The notes below the pieces were generated by a model. It was not told the DNA's origin, made no database searches, and saw nothing but the letters and a program-made list of their open reading frames with translations. A stretch of DNA of 15,334 nt from Fidelibacterota bacterium (lineage in GTDB: Bacteria > Fidelibacterota > Marinisomatia > SCGC-AAA003-L08 > D37C17): the NCBI GenBank assembly GCA_002707765.1, contig PANV01000047.1, positions 1-15,334 on the forward strand, given 5' to 3'. Of the stretch, positions 1 through 15,200 are shown piece after piece. The stretch's first letter is position 1; every line of letters begins with the position of its first letter. The position numbers and the translations under genes were made by a program.

Positions 1-3000
1 CTCAGGATCAGGAATATTTACCTCTTAATACTAGATGGGAGTGCAAAGATCCATCAGGTAATGTAATTGGTAATCCAACTCCAAATTTTAATGAATGTAG
101 TGAAAACTGTGATTTTGATTGTTATCCACAAAGATTATTTGAATATTACCCTAGGCCTGGTAAATACATTCAAGAAGGTACAGTTGGAGGTCAAGGTGGT
201 GCACCATGGGGTGGAATCGGTATAAGAGTTGAAGCTAGAGCATTTCAATGGAATAATCCTTTAGTTAGAGATGCTTTATTTTGGGAATACAATATTACAA
301 ATATCTCAGATTACGATTTAAATGAAATGGCATTCGGCTATTGGGTAGATAATGCTATTGGAGGAGACGCAGATGATGATGAGTTGGGTTATTTTGATAT
401 TGACTTAGATTTATCATATTCATGGGATGACTTAGATGGAGGATTTGCTGGAGGTACACCAGGAATAATGGGTTTCGCTTTTTTAGAAAGTCCAGGTATT
501 TCTGATGATGGCATAGATAATGATAATGATGGTTTAATTGATGAATCGAGAGATAATGAAGCAGGTAATTATCTTGTAGAAGAATCCAGATATGAGGGTG
601 ATGAAGATGGTGATTGGACACCTGCTACTGATATAGATGGTAATGATATTTTAACCGGAAATCAAACATGTGTTATTATAAACGATGACGTAGGTTTAGA
701 TGGTGTAGGTCCAAACGATATTAATTATTTAGCACCAGATGAAGGTGAGTGTAATGGAAGACCTGACTGTGTTGAGGGTGTAGGCTGTGAACCTAATTTT
801 GGTGAAACAGATATATCCGAATCTGATATGCTAGGATTAACAACATTTAAATTGTTTCCCATAGATGGTCATCAAGAAAGTGCAACTACAAAATGGTTTA
901 AAAATGATCAAATTATGTGGGATTCACTAATGGTTGCATCTGATCCAGAAAATGCATTTGATACATTTGATCAAACTCCTGCAAATCTAGTCCAGCTATT
1001 CTCTTCTTCTATTTTTGCTTTAGAAAGTGGTAGAACAGAAAGAATTTCAATGGCTGAGATTCATTCTATGGATGATATCTCAAATATTTCTGCAAGTGGC
1101 ATTGAACCAGATGCACCAGCTTTATTCATTTTAAAGCAGACAGTTCAGCTTATTTATGAAACTGATTACAGGTTTGCAACTCCTCCAAATTTACCCACTC
1201 TTACAGCTGAAGCGGGAGATGAACATGTTATTTTATCATGGGATAATATTGCTGAAAGTTCAGTTGATAGATTTTTACCTGATAGTCTTCAGAATGATTT
1301 TCAAGGATATAAAATTTATCGTTCCACAGATAAATATTTTAGAGATGCACAAATAATAACTGATGGTTATGGAAATCCTATGTTTTACGATCCTATTTTT
1401 CAATGTGATAAAATTGATGGAATTCAAGGATTCGCAGATTATGCAACAGTTTTTGGAGCAGCATATTATTTAGGTGAAGATACTGGTATTGAACATAAAT
1501 TTATTGATACTGATGTAGAGAATGGTAGAACATATTATTATGCGGTTGTAGCTTATGATTATGGTTTGCCACCGATTGATCAGCTGGAAAGTGGTATACC
1601 TCCATCTGAGAACAAAGCTTTGATTCAGCTTGATGAGAATGAGTATGTAGTACGTACAGGTCAAAATGTTGCTGTTGTTATTCCTAAAAGCGCGTCATCA
1701 GGATTTATTGAACCTTCAATAAACACTAAAAGTGGAATTAATAATGGTTCGGGTGATATTAATGTAGATGTTTATTCTCCTGGATTAATTGAGGATAATC
1801 AAGAATATATTTTAACTTTTTTAAATGAAACTGATAATGAAAATTATTTGTCAGCAAGTGGTTATGAAATTTTCAAGAAAGATCCTTACTGTTTACCATC
1901 GTATGAATGTTCTGATTCTGAATATAATAGTCAAGATTCATGTAATAATGCTAATGGTTGTATTTGGATTGTAGTTGAAGATGGAAATGATTATTGCAAT
2001 GAGATTAATTGTGAAATATTTTCTGAAGATGAGTGTTTAAGTGAAGATAGTTGCTTGTGGGATGATTTTACATGTCAAAAATATAATTTTGGTGATGATT
2101 ATTGTGAAAGTATTTTAATTGAATCTCAATGTGATACTCTTTTATCATGTGGTCAATGGAATGAATATAGATTAATGGCTAGCGATTATGGTCAGGTAAC
2201 TGATCTGAATGAAAATTTTAATTTTGTTCAAAATAATAATCCTCAATATTCGTATTGGACTTTCGATCCAAATAAAATAATTTCAACTGATGTAGTGGAA
2301 GGTCTTGTTTTTTCAATACAAAACATTGAATCAGGGTCTTTTGCAAATGGCGGTTGGTTACCGGGAAGTTTTTCAACTGTAGATCCCATTATTAATATCA
2401 ATGATAGGGTCGCAAAAATAAAAACATCTAATGTTCAAATTGAATTTTCAAATGAAATAATATACACTAGCCCAAGTTTATTAGTAAGATCTGCCCCAAA
2501 CTTTCCTTTTTATTATCAATTAATGGATGAGGAAGATATTGATATAGGTTTGGGTGCTCCAGGAAGCGATGTTGAATTTTTGGCTGATGAAAATAATATT
2601 TCTGTTCCTATTGATTTTGATTTTGTTGTTAAAACAAATTTACATTTAGATAATCCAGATACTCTTGACTTACTTGTGTTAGATGTAGATACAAGTGGAT
2701 ATTATGAAAAATTTGAGGATAAAATTTTAGTTGGAACAACTTATGTAGATTCTTATCAAGGACAATCTCTACGCTTTTGGGGCGATACATATTTTTCATT
2801 ACAATTTGGCGTTGATACTAGCCCAGGTGATATTTACATATTGAATTATGAATCTCCTTTTTTATCAACTGATACATTGTTTGTTCATACTAATGCTCCA
2901 GATTTAGTAAATGTTCAACTACACGACTCAGATATGGATAAAATAAAAGTTGTTCCAAATCCATATGTTGCAGCAAACCTTATGGAGGAAGCTTTTTCTA

Positions 3001-3251
3001 ATCCTAACCAAAGCCAGGAAAGAAAAATTATGTTTACACATCTTCCATCTATGTGTACTATAAAGATTTTTACGGTTAGCGGGGTATTAGTTGACGTTAT
3101 AAATGTAAATAATGGATATGATGATGGAATTGCATATTGGGATTTATTAAGTAATGAAGGACTTCAAGTCGCTGCAGGGATGTATATTTATCATGTCCAA
3201 TCAAAAATAACTGAAAAAAATAAAATTGGGAAGTTTGCAATTATTAAGTGA
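1..3251 (+). CDS. Large secreted multidomain surface protein with C-terminal T9SS/FlgD-like domain (5' partial)
   Basis: The reading frame is open to the left window edge (first full codon at 3), so the true start and any signal peptide lie outside; 1082 codons are visible. The ATG at 327 is internal, because coding-like sequence continues upstream of it. From left to right: a beta-rich Asp-rich region; an acidic run at about 493-560 (DDGIDNDNDGLIDE) that resembles thrombospondin type 3/EF-hand calcium loops; a fibronectin type III-like domain at about 1180-1565 (VILSWDN ... GYKIYRS ... TYYYAVVAYDYG); a segment with 12 cysteines at 1890-2150; more beta-rich sequence; and a C-terminal domain from about 2940 with KVVPNPY and GMYIYHV, ending KFAIIK. 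Such a C-terminus is typical of type IX secretion cargo and FlgD-like domains in the FCB group. Export to the cell surface is inferred; no enzymatic domain is recognised. The stop overlaps the next gene's start by 4 bases (GTGA). Confidence 0.8.
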   Translation, partial: QDQEYLPLNTRWECKDPSGNVIGNPTPNFNECSENCDFDCYPQRLFEYYPRPGKYIQEGTVGGQGGAPWGGIGIRVEARAFQWNNPLVRDALFWEYNITNISDYDLNEMAFGYWVDNAIGGDADDDELGYFDIDLDLSYSWDDLDGGFAGGTPGIMGFAFLESPGISDDGIDNDNDGLIDESRDNEAGNYLVEESRYEGDEDGDWTPATDIDGNDILTGNQTCVIINDDVGLDGVGPNDINYLAPDEGECNGRPDCVEGVGCEPNFGETDISESDMLGLTTFKLFPIDGHQESATTKWFKNDQIMWDSLMVASDPENAFDTFDQTPANLVQLFSSSIFALESGRTERISMAEIHSMDDISNISASGIEPDAPALFILKQTVQLIYETDYRFATPPNLPTLTAEAGDEHVILSWDNIAESSVDRFLPDSLQNDFQGYKIYRSTDKYFRDAQIITDGYGNPMFYDPIFQCDKIDGIQGFADYATVFGAAYYLGEDTGIEHKFIDTDVENGRTYYYAVVAYDYGLPPIDQLESGIPPSENKALIQLDENEYVVRTGQNVAVVIPKSASSGFIEPSINTKSGINNGSGDINVDVYSPGLIEDNQEYILTFLNETDNENYLSASGYEIFKKDPYCLPSYECSDSEYNSQDSCNNANGCIWIVVEDGNDYCNEINCEIFSEDECLSEDSCLWDDFTCQKYNFGDDYCESILIESQCDTLLSCGQWNEYRLMASDYGQVTDLNENFNFVQNNNPQYSYWTFDPNKIISTDVVEGLVFSIQNIESGSFANGGWLPGSFSTVDPIININDRVAKIKTSNVQIEFSNEIIYTSPSLLVRSAPNFPFYYQLMDEEDIDIGLGAPGSDVEFLADENNISVPIDFDFVVKTNLHLDNPDTLDLLVLDVDTSGYYEKFEDKILVGTTYVDSYQGQSLRFWGDTYFSLQFGVDTSPGDIYILNYESPFLSTDTLFVHTNAPDLVNVQLHDSDMDKIKVVPNPYVAANLMEEAFSNPNQSQERKIMFTHLPSMCTIKIFTVSGVLVDVINVNNGYDDGIAYWDLLSNEGLQVAAGMYIYHVQSKITEKNKIGKFAIIK

Positions 3252-6200
3252 AGAAATTATTTTTAAATATTATTTTAGTTTCATATTTATTTTCAATTGA
3301 AATTAATGGAAATGGAACAACGGGTGCTAACTTTTTAGAAATTGATGTTGGGAGTGCTGCAACGGCTATGGGTGGTGCTTATGTCAGTGTAGCAAATGAT
3401 GTCTCATCCGCATACTGGAATCCTGCTGGGCTTGGTTATATTAATAACAAACAGACATTTTTTATGTATCAGCCTTGGATTGCTGATATAAGCAGTATGT
3501 ATGCAGGTTACGCAATGAATTATCAAGATTATGGTACAATTGCTTTTACCATGAATTATATTGGATATGGTAATGAACCAGTAACTACAGTTTCACAGCC
3601 TGAAGGTACAGGTGAATTTTATTCTGCAAGTGAATTTGCTGCAAGTGTATCATTTGGTAAAAGATTAGTTGATTGGTTCTCTTTTGGTATTACAGGAAAG
3701 TATATTTCATCTAGTATTTGGCATATGAATGCAAGTGCTGCTGCAATAGATTTTGGGGTACTTGTAACAACCAATTTTTTCTCTCCAACAAATCAAAGAA
3801 GTCAAGGTATGAAAATAGGTATGAGTATTTCAAATTATGGTACTAGGCTTAGATATGATGGTATAGATCTTTTAACTCCAATAGATCCAGAACCAGATGA
3901 GTTTGGTAATTATGATAATGTTGAAGGAATTTATAAAACATCAGATTGGGAATTGCCATTGATTTTCAGAATGGGTATTTCAGTACAACCCATTTATTCT
4001 CAGAATTTTCGATCACTCATTTCAATTGATGCATTACATCCCAATAATAATAATGAATCAGTAAATATTGGTTCTGAAATTACTTATTTAATCCCTGGTA
4101 GAATATCTTTATCTGCTAGAGCAGGATATAAAGGATTATTTCTTAAAGATTCTGAGTATGGTTTGACTTATGGTGGAGGTATAAAGTTTTATTTATCTGA
4201 CTTTAGTGCTTTTGATATTGATTATACTTTCAAAAGCTTAGGTATTTTAGGTGATATTCATCTTTATACTTTTAAGTTTTCATTTTAGAGATGTATTCCT
4301 CAATTTTCTTTCTTTTTTTTTCATTATCCATTTGTAATGAACTTGATGAAAATATTTTAGTTCAAATCAAGGATAGAAAAATAACAAAAAATGAGTTTAT
4401 CAAAAGATCTGAGTATACAATAAGGCCTAATTATTTGAAAGGTCAAAATAATATAGAAAAAAAAATTATTTTGAATTCCTTAATTGCAGAAAAGTTAATG
4501 GCAATTGAAATAGAAGAAAGTTATTTATCTAATAAATATACAAATAATTTTATTGAAGGTTATAAAGAGCAGTTAATGAGAGAAAGTTTTTTGGAAAATG
4601 AAATTTATAATTCCATTATTATTGATTCATTAGAACTAAATAATTATTTTAATAATATTTCAAATCATTACAATGTTCAGTTTTTAAGTATTAAAGATAG
4701 TGACTTATCTTCAATAGTTGACTCTTTACTAGAAAATGGTAAAGAATTTCATGAAATTTGTGAAAATTTTTTAAATCTTGATAAAATTCCAAATAGAAAA
4801 ATAAATTTTTTTGAAGAACCTGATCCGTTTATAATTGAATCTATATTTTTTAATCCTTTATCAAAAAATCAAGTTGTTGGACCTATCAAAACAAAAGATA
4901 AAAAAAAATTATATTTAAAAGTTCTAGGTTGGGAGACTAATCCTCCAATAACTATATCAGAAAAAACAAAATTATGGAGTGATGTCAAAGACAAACTTTA
5001 TATTTTAAAAAGAATTTTAGCTTATGATGATTTTACATCAACTCTAATGAAAAATCAAAAAATGGAAATTTTTGAAAAACCTTTTTTAGATTTTTTAAAT
5101 TTTTATTATGAAAAGTATTTTAATAGCGTCAATAATAAAAAAATGCTGAATTGGGATAGCAGTTTAGTGAATGAAAAGATGTTGAATATTGATTTAGATG
5201 AACAATTTTTAGTTGTTAATGATGAAAAATATACAGTTGGGGATATACAAAAACTTATTGAAAAACATCCTTTGGTTTTTAGAAAAGATCAAATCAGTAG
5301 AAGTGAGTTCCCAATGCATTTGAAGTATGCTATTGCAGATTTATTAAGAGATGAAAAAATTACATCTATTACATACTTAGAAAAATATGATGAGAAACAC
5401 CATATAAAGAAAGATGTTTCTATACTAAGAGATGCAATTATGTTCAAATTACATCTAAAGACATATTTAGAGGGTAAAAATATTTCAAATGATGATTTTA
5501 ATGAAAATTATGAAAACGTAATAAATGATCATTTGAATAAATATTATGATAATTTAATTGAAAAGTATAATAACGAAATAAAAATTAATTATAGTCTTCT
5601 AAAAGATATTAAATTAACAGGAATAGATTTATACGCTTATAAAAAAGGATATCCATACCCATTTGTTGTACCAGATTTTCCTATTATTACTAATAAATTT
5701 GAGTTAAACTTTGGAGTAGAAATAAACATACCTTAATAAAATGAATTATATTTTCAGAAACATTAAAAATCTTTATTTTTTTATAATTATCCTAATCTCA
5801 AATACTTATGTTTTTTGTGTATCCGTTTCTTTTCAAATAGATATGAATAATTCTTTTTTACCAAACGAAAATTATGATAATATTGTAGTTAATGGCAGTT
5901 GGAATAACTGGCAAGGATGGGGACTTCATTTATTAGATGATGATGGAGATGGTATTTATGAAAGTACAATTGATCTTGAACAAGGTATATATGAATATGT
6001 GATATCTGCAACAGGACCAGCAGATAATTGGAGTGGATGGGGCGAAGTAGTAAATGCACCTATTGGAAGTCTGTGTGATTGGAATCCTAATGATCAATGG
6101 AATAATTACGGTTTTGCTATTAATGTAAATACTAGTTCAGTGAATCAATCCTATTGCGCTGGAACATGTAATCCTTATTGTATTGACGAAGAAGAAGGTG

Positions 6201-9200
6201 AATCTTTTTTATTAAATCCTCCAAATAATTCATTCACTAGAATGATTCATATACCCTTTGAATGGAATCAATTACCAGATGCCATTTCCTATAATTTGCA
6301 GATTGTAAATAATTACGATGAGAATATGTTTGAAAACAACTTTATTATTGATACACTAATTACAGATATTACATATATTGATACTGAAAATATTGAATGG
6401 AATAATGATTATTGGTGGAGAGTTAGGCCACAGTATTACAATGAAGATTATGGTGAATGGAGTAATACTTTTAGTTTTAGAGTAGGAAGTAAAAAGTTTA
6501 GTGAAATTAATGCAGATATTTTTGATCAAAACCAACTTCAAGATGGTCTTGTTGCTTTTGCAGGTTTTGGCGGAAACCAAGAGACAGATGTATTTTCTGG
6601 TGTAATTGATAGATATGGTAATGAAATTTGGAATGATGGATATATGAGTTTTATGTTGAATCATATTAATGAATATGGTAATGTTTATGGATATAGTAAT
6701 AGAAACTGGCCTCAAAATTCTGGAAGTCAAATAAGTTGGATTCATAATTATAATGCCAGTTTTATTTGGAATGCTCCTACATATGATGTTAATGTTGATT
6801 TACATGAAATTAAACAAATTCCAAATGGTAATTATATGGCTTTTGTACCTGATTATTCTCAATTAGGTCCTATTCCCCAAGGAGATTGGTCTTTCTTATT
6901 TCAATCTGTAGGTTATCAAGTTGATGGTATAACAGATGAATATCCATATATTGGTATGAGAATAGTTGAATGGGATAAGGATGGAAATGAGGTATGGAAT
7001 TGGAATCCTTTTGATCATTTTGATAAACAGCATACCGATTTATATGGAGGATTTTGGTGGCAGGCATTTGATCAAGGAGCATTTGATTGGATGCATTCAA
7101 ATGCTTTTCATTTCGACGAAAATGAAAGTGTAATCTATGTTTCACATAGACATTTATCTAGGATTAGTAAAATTTCTTATCCATCAGGAGAAGTTATATG
7201 GAACATGGGAATGCCTGATGGTTTTGGAACAGGGAGTGACAATATCTGTACAGATCTTGGATTTAGTTTCCAGCATAATATTCAATTACTAGATGATGGT
7301 AGTTTACTATTTTTTGATAATGGAAATATTAGCACGATTCTAAATGAAGATGATAATTTTCCGACAACTAGAATTAGGAGAGTGAGAGTAATCGATAATA
7401 GTTATTGTGAAACTGTTTGGGAATATGTCCTTCCAGCAAATTTATTTGGTGCTGGTATGGGTAGCGTTCAATTACTTGATAATGGAAACTATCTTATTTA
7501 TACTTTTGGTAATGGAATGGGGCAGCAAGAACCAACACTAAGAGAAGTTAATTCTGATAAAGAAGTGATTTGGAATTATCAAGGTGATGTAAATGCAGTA
7601 TGGTATAGAACATATAAAATTCCTTCACTCCATCCTGAAATATTTAGTGTAGTTGTAAATAATTTTAAAAAAATTGAAGGTGGAGATATAGTTATTGTAG
7701 ATGATACTTTAAAATTTAGTATTACAAATCATAGTGGATATTATAATACTTATAGGTATGCTTTGTCAGACCTTATAGATGGAGGTAATCCATTATTTGA
7801 ATTCACGGAAGGTGAAATAATTATAGGTCCTAATCAAAGTTCAGAATTATCATTTTTGGTTAACCAATTAAATCAAACTAATACTTCAATTAGTTTGCAA
7901 ATCCATCCAGTCAATCATGAATATGCTGCAAAAAATCTATCTTTTGATGTATATATTGAAGAACAGGAAGTTTTTGGTGATTTAAATGAAGATGGTATTG
8001 CAAATATTATAGATGTTGTGCTACTTGTTAATATTGTTTTAGATGGATATAGTAGTTCTAATTTAGGTGATTTGAACAACGATGGTAGCATAAATGTTGT
8101 TGATATAGTTATTTTAGTAAATACTATACTGCAATAATAAATTATTTTTTTCTTGTAAGTAAATAAATAAAGTAAAAATGTATTCCTGCAAAAATATTCA
8201 TTAATATTATGTGAGTAGGGTAGGCCCCAACCACTAGTGGGTTATCAACAGCAGGAGGAATCATTGTATAAAAATAATTTGCTTGTCCACCAATTATATA
8301 ATTTATTGCATGTATAATTAGTAAAATAAATTGTGAATATATGAAAATTTTTTTCCAAGAACCTTTTCTTGGAAAATATCCTAAAAATAACCTGCAAAAT
8401 AAAATTGAAAATAAAATTCCTCCATGAGAAACATAGTAATCATAATAAATTAAACCTTCAATCCCAGTTGTGTATTGTGGAGTAATGAATGAATAAAATG
8501 CACCAACACTCCAATATAATAAAAATTCAAATAATAAATTTTTATATTTTTTATCAATGTTTAATCCATGTAAAACAAGTATTAATCCAGAAAAAAAGGA
8601 TGAAAAACTACACATTTGAAGAGGAAGGCTCCATTCCAGATTATATTGACCAATTTGATACTGATAATATTGATTCCAAGGTAATCTTAGTATTAAAAAG
8701 GAACCAATTATAAAATTAAAATAATTGTTTTTTTCACTGAGTTTATTGCCGATAAATAGTAAAAAACCAATGATGAGAAAAGTAACAATATTATTTCTCC
8801 ACCACTCATCTGTAAATATAGGTATTACGTATGGTTCCATACTTATAACTTAGTAAATGTGAATTTAAAATATTAATATTTAATTACATTTTGAAACAAA
8901 TATAAACTTAAAATCATATTGTATTTTTAATATATTATTATACAAAATAAGAGGAAGAGCTAATTGGCAAAATATTTTATTAACATCATATTTTTATTAT
9001 TTTCATTTCTTTTTTCTTCAGAAAGTAATTTTAATTTATTAGAATCTACAGATTCTAAAACCTATTCAATTGATTTTGAGTTGGATGAATTTCAATTAGA
9101 ACAAAGAAATAGTTTTATGAAAATCAAATCATCTTCTAATGGTGAAACATCTGAACTAGGTATGCCTAAGTTACCATTATTTACTACAATGTTCATGTTA

Positions 9201-12200
9201 AATCCAAATAAAGAATATAATGTTACATTTGATATCGAAGAGTCTTATATAATTGAAAATATTGATATATTACCGAATCAAAAAATCGAAAATGGATTAG
9301 AAAAAATAACTGTAGATTTAAAAAATGAATCATTTTATTCATCAAAAAACAGTTATCCTATAGAAAATATTACATTATCTGATCCAATGATAATGAGAAA
9401 TCTAGTAGTATCAAATCTTTCAGTTGTTCCATTTAAATATAGTCCAGAAAAAAAAGAATTAGAAGTATATCAAAAAATTAGTATTTCAATAATAGAATCT
9501 GGTGAAATTACAGATATTAGAAGAAGGCAGATGCCCCCATCAAGAGTCTTTGAGAATATTTATAAAAATTCTATTATAAATTACAATTCTAATAATAGAG
9601 AAGAATATCAACAGCCTTCGGTTTTATATATTGGTTCTAGCAGTGTAATTAATAATTCACAGTTTGAACAATTAGTTCAATGGAGAAAAGAAAGAGGTTA
9701 TGTAGTTTATACTGCTACAACGTCTGAAACAGGAAGTTCAACTTCATCAATTAAAAATTACATTGAAAATGCATATGATAATTTTAATCCTGCTCCTGAA
9801 TATGTGAATTTAATAGGTGATGTAGGTGGTACTTATAGTTTACCTACTTATTATGAAGACTTTGGTCATGATAGTTATGGTAACCAATGTGAAGGTGATC
9901 ACCCTTATTCTCAATTAGATGGAAATGATTTGCTACCAGAAGTTTTGATTGGTAGAATGTCTATTAGAAGTAGTAGTGAGTTAACAACAGTTGTTTACAA
10001 AATCTTAAATTATGAAAAAGCCACATATCTAGATAATTATCCTAATTATTATGAAAGGGCTGCTATGGCAGGTGATCCATCAACTTCTGGAAATTCTTGT
10101 GCAATAACCAAGGAGGCAATTAAACAATCAATGCAAAATCATGGTTTTGGGGATGTTGCTATTAAAACATCAGGAAGTGGATGGGCTACATGGATGGAAA
10201 ATCAACTAGAAGAAGGAGTTTTATTCTTTAATTATAGAGGTTATTTAGGTATGAGCGGATTTAATACTAGTGATGTTGATGATGCAAGTAATGGATGGAA
10301 ATTACCTTTTGCAACGATACTTACATGTGGAACAGGTTCATTTGCAGAAGATCAGACCTGCATGTCAGAAAAATTTTTTAGAGCTGGTTCTGTTACGAAT
10401 CCGAGAGGAGGAGTTGCATCCATTGGAACGGCTACATGGAATACTCATACACTATTTAATAATATTGTTGATTTAGGTATTTACAATGGTCTTCTAGCAG
10501 ATGACGTTGAAACAGCTGGTGCTGCACTAGCTAGTGGTAAGTTAGCATTAAATAATACTTATCCGGGAGATCCATATGGATGGATAAGCGCATTTACACA
10601 ATGGAATAATTTGATGGGAGATGCTGCGACACATTTATATACAGATTCCCCTGAAATATTTTCGGTAATACATGAAAATGAAGTCACTTATGGTACAAAT
10701 TTTTTACAAGTTCAGGTAAATAATGATCAGGGAACTCCTATTATAAATAGTCAAGTTTCTTTTTTAATAGATAATGAAAATATTGCAACAAATTTATTTA
10801 CAGATGATTCAGGTATGGTAACATACAATTTAAATCCAAATCAAACTGGTAATATAATTTTAACTGTAACAAAACTTGATCATAAACCATATCAAAGTAC
10901 AATAAGTATTCAGGAAAGTTCCGCAAATGTTAACTTTGATACTAGCCAGAATATTATAATAAGTGATGGAAATGATGGTATTGCATATGCTGGTGAAAAT
11001 ATGGCTTTATCAATTCCAGTAAAAAATTATGGTACTCAAACATTAACAAATTTGACTGCGGTGCTTTCATCAAATTCAAATAATGTAACTTTTAATAATT
11101 CTGCTTCAACAATTAATAATATTTCGCCTGGTTCAACAATTTATCTAGATGATTTTGAAATTTTTATTTCCTCAGAAGCTAAGCAGTATGAAGATTTGGG
11201 TTTAAAATTAACGATAGCTGATCAAAATTCTAATCAATGGGAATCAAGTATACCAATTGATGTAATGGGTAGTTTGTTGACAATAATAAATGGAGGTTCT
11301 GCCCAACCTGGTCAAACTTTAAATTTAAATATTAGTGTTAATAATTCTGGTATGTTACAAGCAACTAATGTAACTGGAGAATTACAATTTCCTGGTAATC
11401 AAATTGAAATAAATCAATCCTTTGGAAGTTTTGGTTCATTGGATTCCGGGGAAACTGCTACATCAAATAATTCTTTTAATATTACTTTGAGCAATGATAT
11501 TGCAGGAGGAACGCAATTTATTCTTCAATTAATGCTTGAATCAAGCGAAGGTTATTCTAGTATCGAAAATTATGTATTAAGTGTAGGTATTGCAACAGTA
11601 GAAGATCCTATGGGTCCAGATCAATATGGATATTATATTTATGATTCAGGAGATTTGGATTATGATTTAGCTCCAAGCTATGATTGGATTGAGATAAGTT
11701 CAATTGGTAATAATCTTAATTTATCAAATAGTGGTGATGGAAATTGGAGTGGTAATGGACCTTTAGCTAATATTTTCTTACCATTCACCTTTAAATTTTA
11801 TGGTATTGAATACAATGAATTAACAATTTGTACCAATGGTTGGGTTTCGCCAGGTTCAGCAGGCTCAGCATCGTTTAGAAATTACCCTATACCTGGTGCA
11901 GGTGGACCCACTCCTATGATTGCTGCATTTTGGGATGACCTTACCACAAATAATAATGGTGATGTTTACGTATATTCTAACAACGAAAATGTTATTATTC
12001 AGTGGGATAACATGAGAACAGATTGGGGCAATGATTCAAATACATTTCAAATTATCATTTATAATGATTCAGCTGAACCAAATGGTGATAACAATATTAA
12101 AATTCAGTATCAAGATTTTAATAATACATCTAGTGGAAGCTTTACATCATACCCTCCTATCCATGGAAGCTACGCAACTATTGGAATAGAAAATCATTTA

Positions 12201-15200
12201 TCTAATGACGGTTTACAGTATACATATTATGATAATTATGCTCGTTCTGCAATGCAATTGGCTGATCAAACAGCATTATTTATTACGACTCAAGCACCAA
12301 TTTCACTTCCATCTGCTCAACTAAGTTATAATATTCCTTATACAAATTTTGAAGTATTGGAAGGAAATAGTGATTTCTCATTGTTGACAATAACAAATAA
12401 TGGAGAAGAGGGTTCAGTACTTAGTTATATTTTAAGTAAAAGTTATCCAGACTTAGAATCTCCTTTTGATGTTGCGGGAGACGAACCTGATTCGTATGGC
12501 TATTTTTGGAGCGATTCAAATATTAGTAGTGAATTCAATAATGAATGGATAAATATTATTGATGATGCGACTCAAGTAAGTTTTACATCAAATGATAGTA
12601 GTACAGAAAGCATTCAAATTGGTTTTGATTTTCCTTTTTATGGTGAGACATATTCTGATTTTATTATTAATGCAAATGGTTGGGTTGGATTTGGAGAGGA
12701 TAATTCTGAGTGGTATAATGGAAACATTCCATCAGTTGATTATCCTAGACCTGCAATATTTGGTTTTTGGGATGATTTAAATCCTGTTAATGATAATTGT
12801 AATTCTGATTGTGCTGGAAATATTTTTTATAATTGTGATGATGAAAAATGTATTATTTGGTTTGATAATGTTGCTCATTGGGTATCTGAAGGTTTTGAGA
12901 ATACATCATATAGTTTCCAAGTTATTTTTTATTTGAATGGAGATATAGATATTAATTATTTAAATATTGATGGAAATTATAGTGCTACGGTAGGTATTCA
13001 AAATCAGTTAGGTACAATAGCCTCACAAGTAGATGAATATGATGGTGACTATTTTAGTGAAAATATGTCATTGAAATTTAGAAGACCATATGTCCCCACT
13101 GATTGGCTTAACATATCTCCTCAAAATGGTAGTTCTTTATCTGGTGAATTAAATAATTCTGAATCATCTCAGTATTACATAGAAGTTGATACACAAAATT
13201 TGATGGAAGGTGTATATGATGCTTTAATTACAATCTCTTCAACAGGAAATTCTAATGTTGATATACCAATTACTTTGAATGTTGCATCAGATTTGAGTCA
13301 ATTGGGTGATGTTAATGGGGACTTAAATATAAATGTTCAAGATGTAGTTTTATTAGTTGGTATAATTCTAGATTCAAGCGATTTTATAAATAATGGTGAT
13401 TTAAACCTAGATGGAAATATTGATGTAGTCGATGTCGTGATGCTTGTTAATATCATTTTATCGTCTTAAAGTAAACTAAAAATAGATTTAAATTTTCTTA
13501 CTATAATCCATGCTAGATGGAACTGGTTTGAAGCCTAATTTTTCATTAATTTTATACATAGGATTATTTTCTTCATTATCAGTTCTTATTTCAGTAATAC
13601 CTTTTTGTAAAAGTTTTTCCATAGCTTTGATCTTTAGAGCTGTTGCTATTCCCTTTCTTCTATATTGCCTCAATACACCTAGAGAGCCCGTCCATGCTTT
13701 GTGTGGTTCAGATTTAGGATAATATTCTAAATCAGTTGATGCAATATAATGTTCATTTTTTACAGCAATAATTTCTACAGCATAATAATTTTTTTCATAA
13801 TCTAATTGATTTTTTAAAAACTCATCAAATGATTCTCTATGTCTATGGATATTATTAGGTATTGGTATATCTTTTTCATATTTCCAAGTCAGTTCTTCAA
13901 GTTTTTTATAATGATTTGGCCAATTTTTCATTTCATTTTTTGAATCATAAAAACTTATACCTTCTAACTCTAATTTTTTAATTAAAGAACTATATTTTAA
14001 AAAATCAATTTTACGAATATCACAAGAGTATTCTCTATTAATTTGTACAAGTTTAAAATTTTCTTTATCTAAAAGTTTTTTATGTTCAATATAGTTTGGA
14101 TGATCATATATGCTTGTATGAATTAAATTACAATTAATTTTCTCAACTTCTTTAAGCATTGCCTTATATAGTAATTTTCTATATCCGTTATTGTTATATT
14201 CTGGATTTAAATTTAATGTGTAAAAACATGTCCTATTATTTTTTCCTCTTCCTTGAGAAAAATAAATCACTCCAATCAATTTATTGTCCTTATAAAGTAA
14301 TAATCTATCCCTAAATAAATTTTTATCTCTATTTTCCCAATTATTTTTATCATCGTCCGGATGATCAATGGAATCATGATTTACAAGATTGTCTATTATG
14401 CATAATTCTTGAAATTCTTTTTCAGTTGCTGTAAAATTTTTTATTTTAATCATACTATTTTTAATATAAATATTTACTAAAAGTAACTAATTTACAATAT
14501 ATGAAATCATTAAATGTTAGACAATTATTTGATTACGATACATGGACTTACACATATTTACTATGGTGTAATAAAACAAAACATTGTTTGTTAATTGATC
14601 CTGTATTTGAACAAGTAGAACGAGATTTATCTTTAATTGAAAAATTAGGACTCAATCTAAAATTTGTGCTTGAAACTCATGTTCATGCAGATCATATAAC
14701 TGGAGCAAGTTTGATAAAATCAAAAAAAGATATTAAAATTGTTTATGGTTCAAAAACAGGTGTTGAAGGAGCAGATATATATTTGGATGATAACGAAATA
14801 TTAAAGCTTGGTAATGAAAATATACAAGCTTTACATACACCAGGACACACCTCAGGATGCACATCTTATTATATAGATGGTTACATCTTTACTGGAGATA
14901 CACTCTTTATTGATGGAACTGGTAGAACTGATTTTCAAGGTGGTTCATCATCTGATACTTATGATAGTGTAACAAAAAAAATATATAATTACCCGAATGA
15001 TACGATTGTATTTCCTGGTCACAATTATAATGGCTTAACAATGTCAACAATAGGAGAAGAGAAAAAATCTAATCCAAATGTAGGTTTACATATAAAAAAA
15101 GAAGATTTCATACTAAATGAGTCCAAAAAAGAAAGACCATATCCAAAACGTTTTGATGTTGCTGTACCTGCAAATATGAAATGTGGCAAAAAATAATATT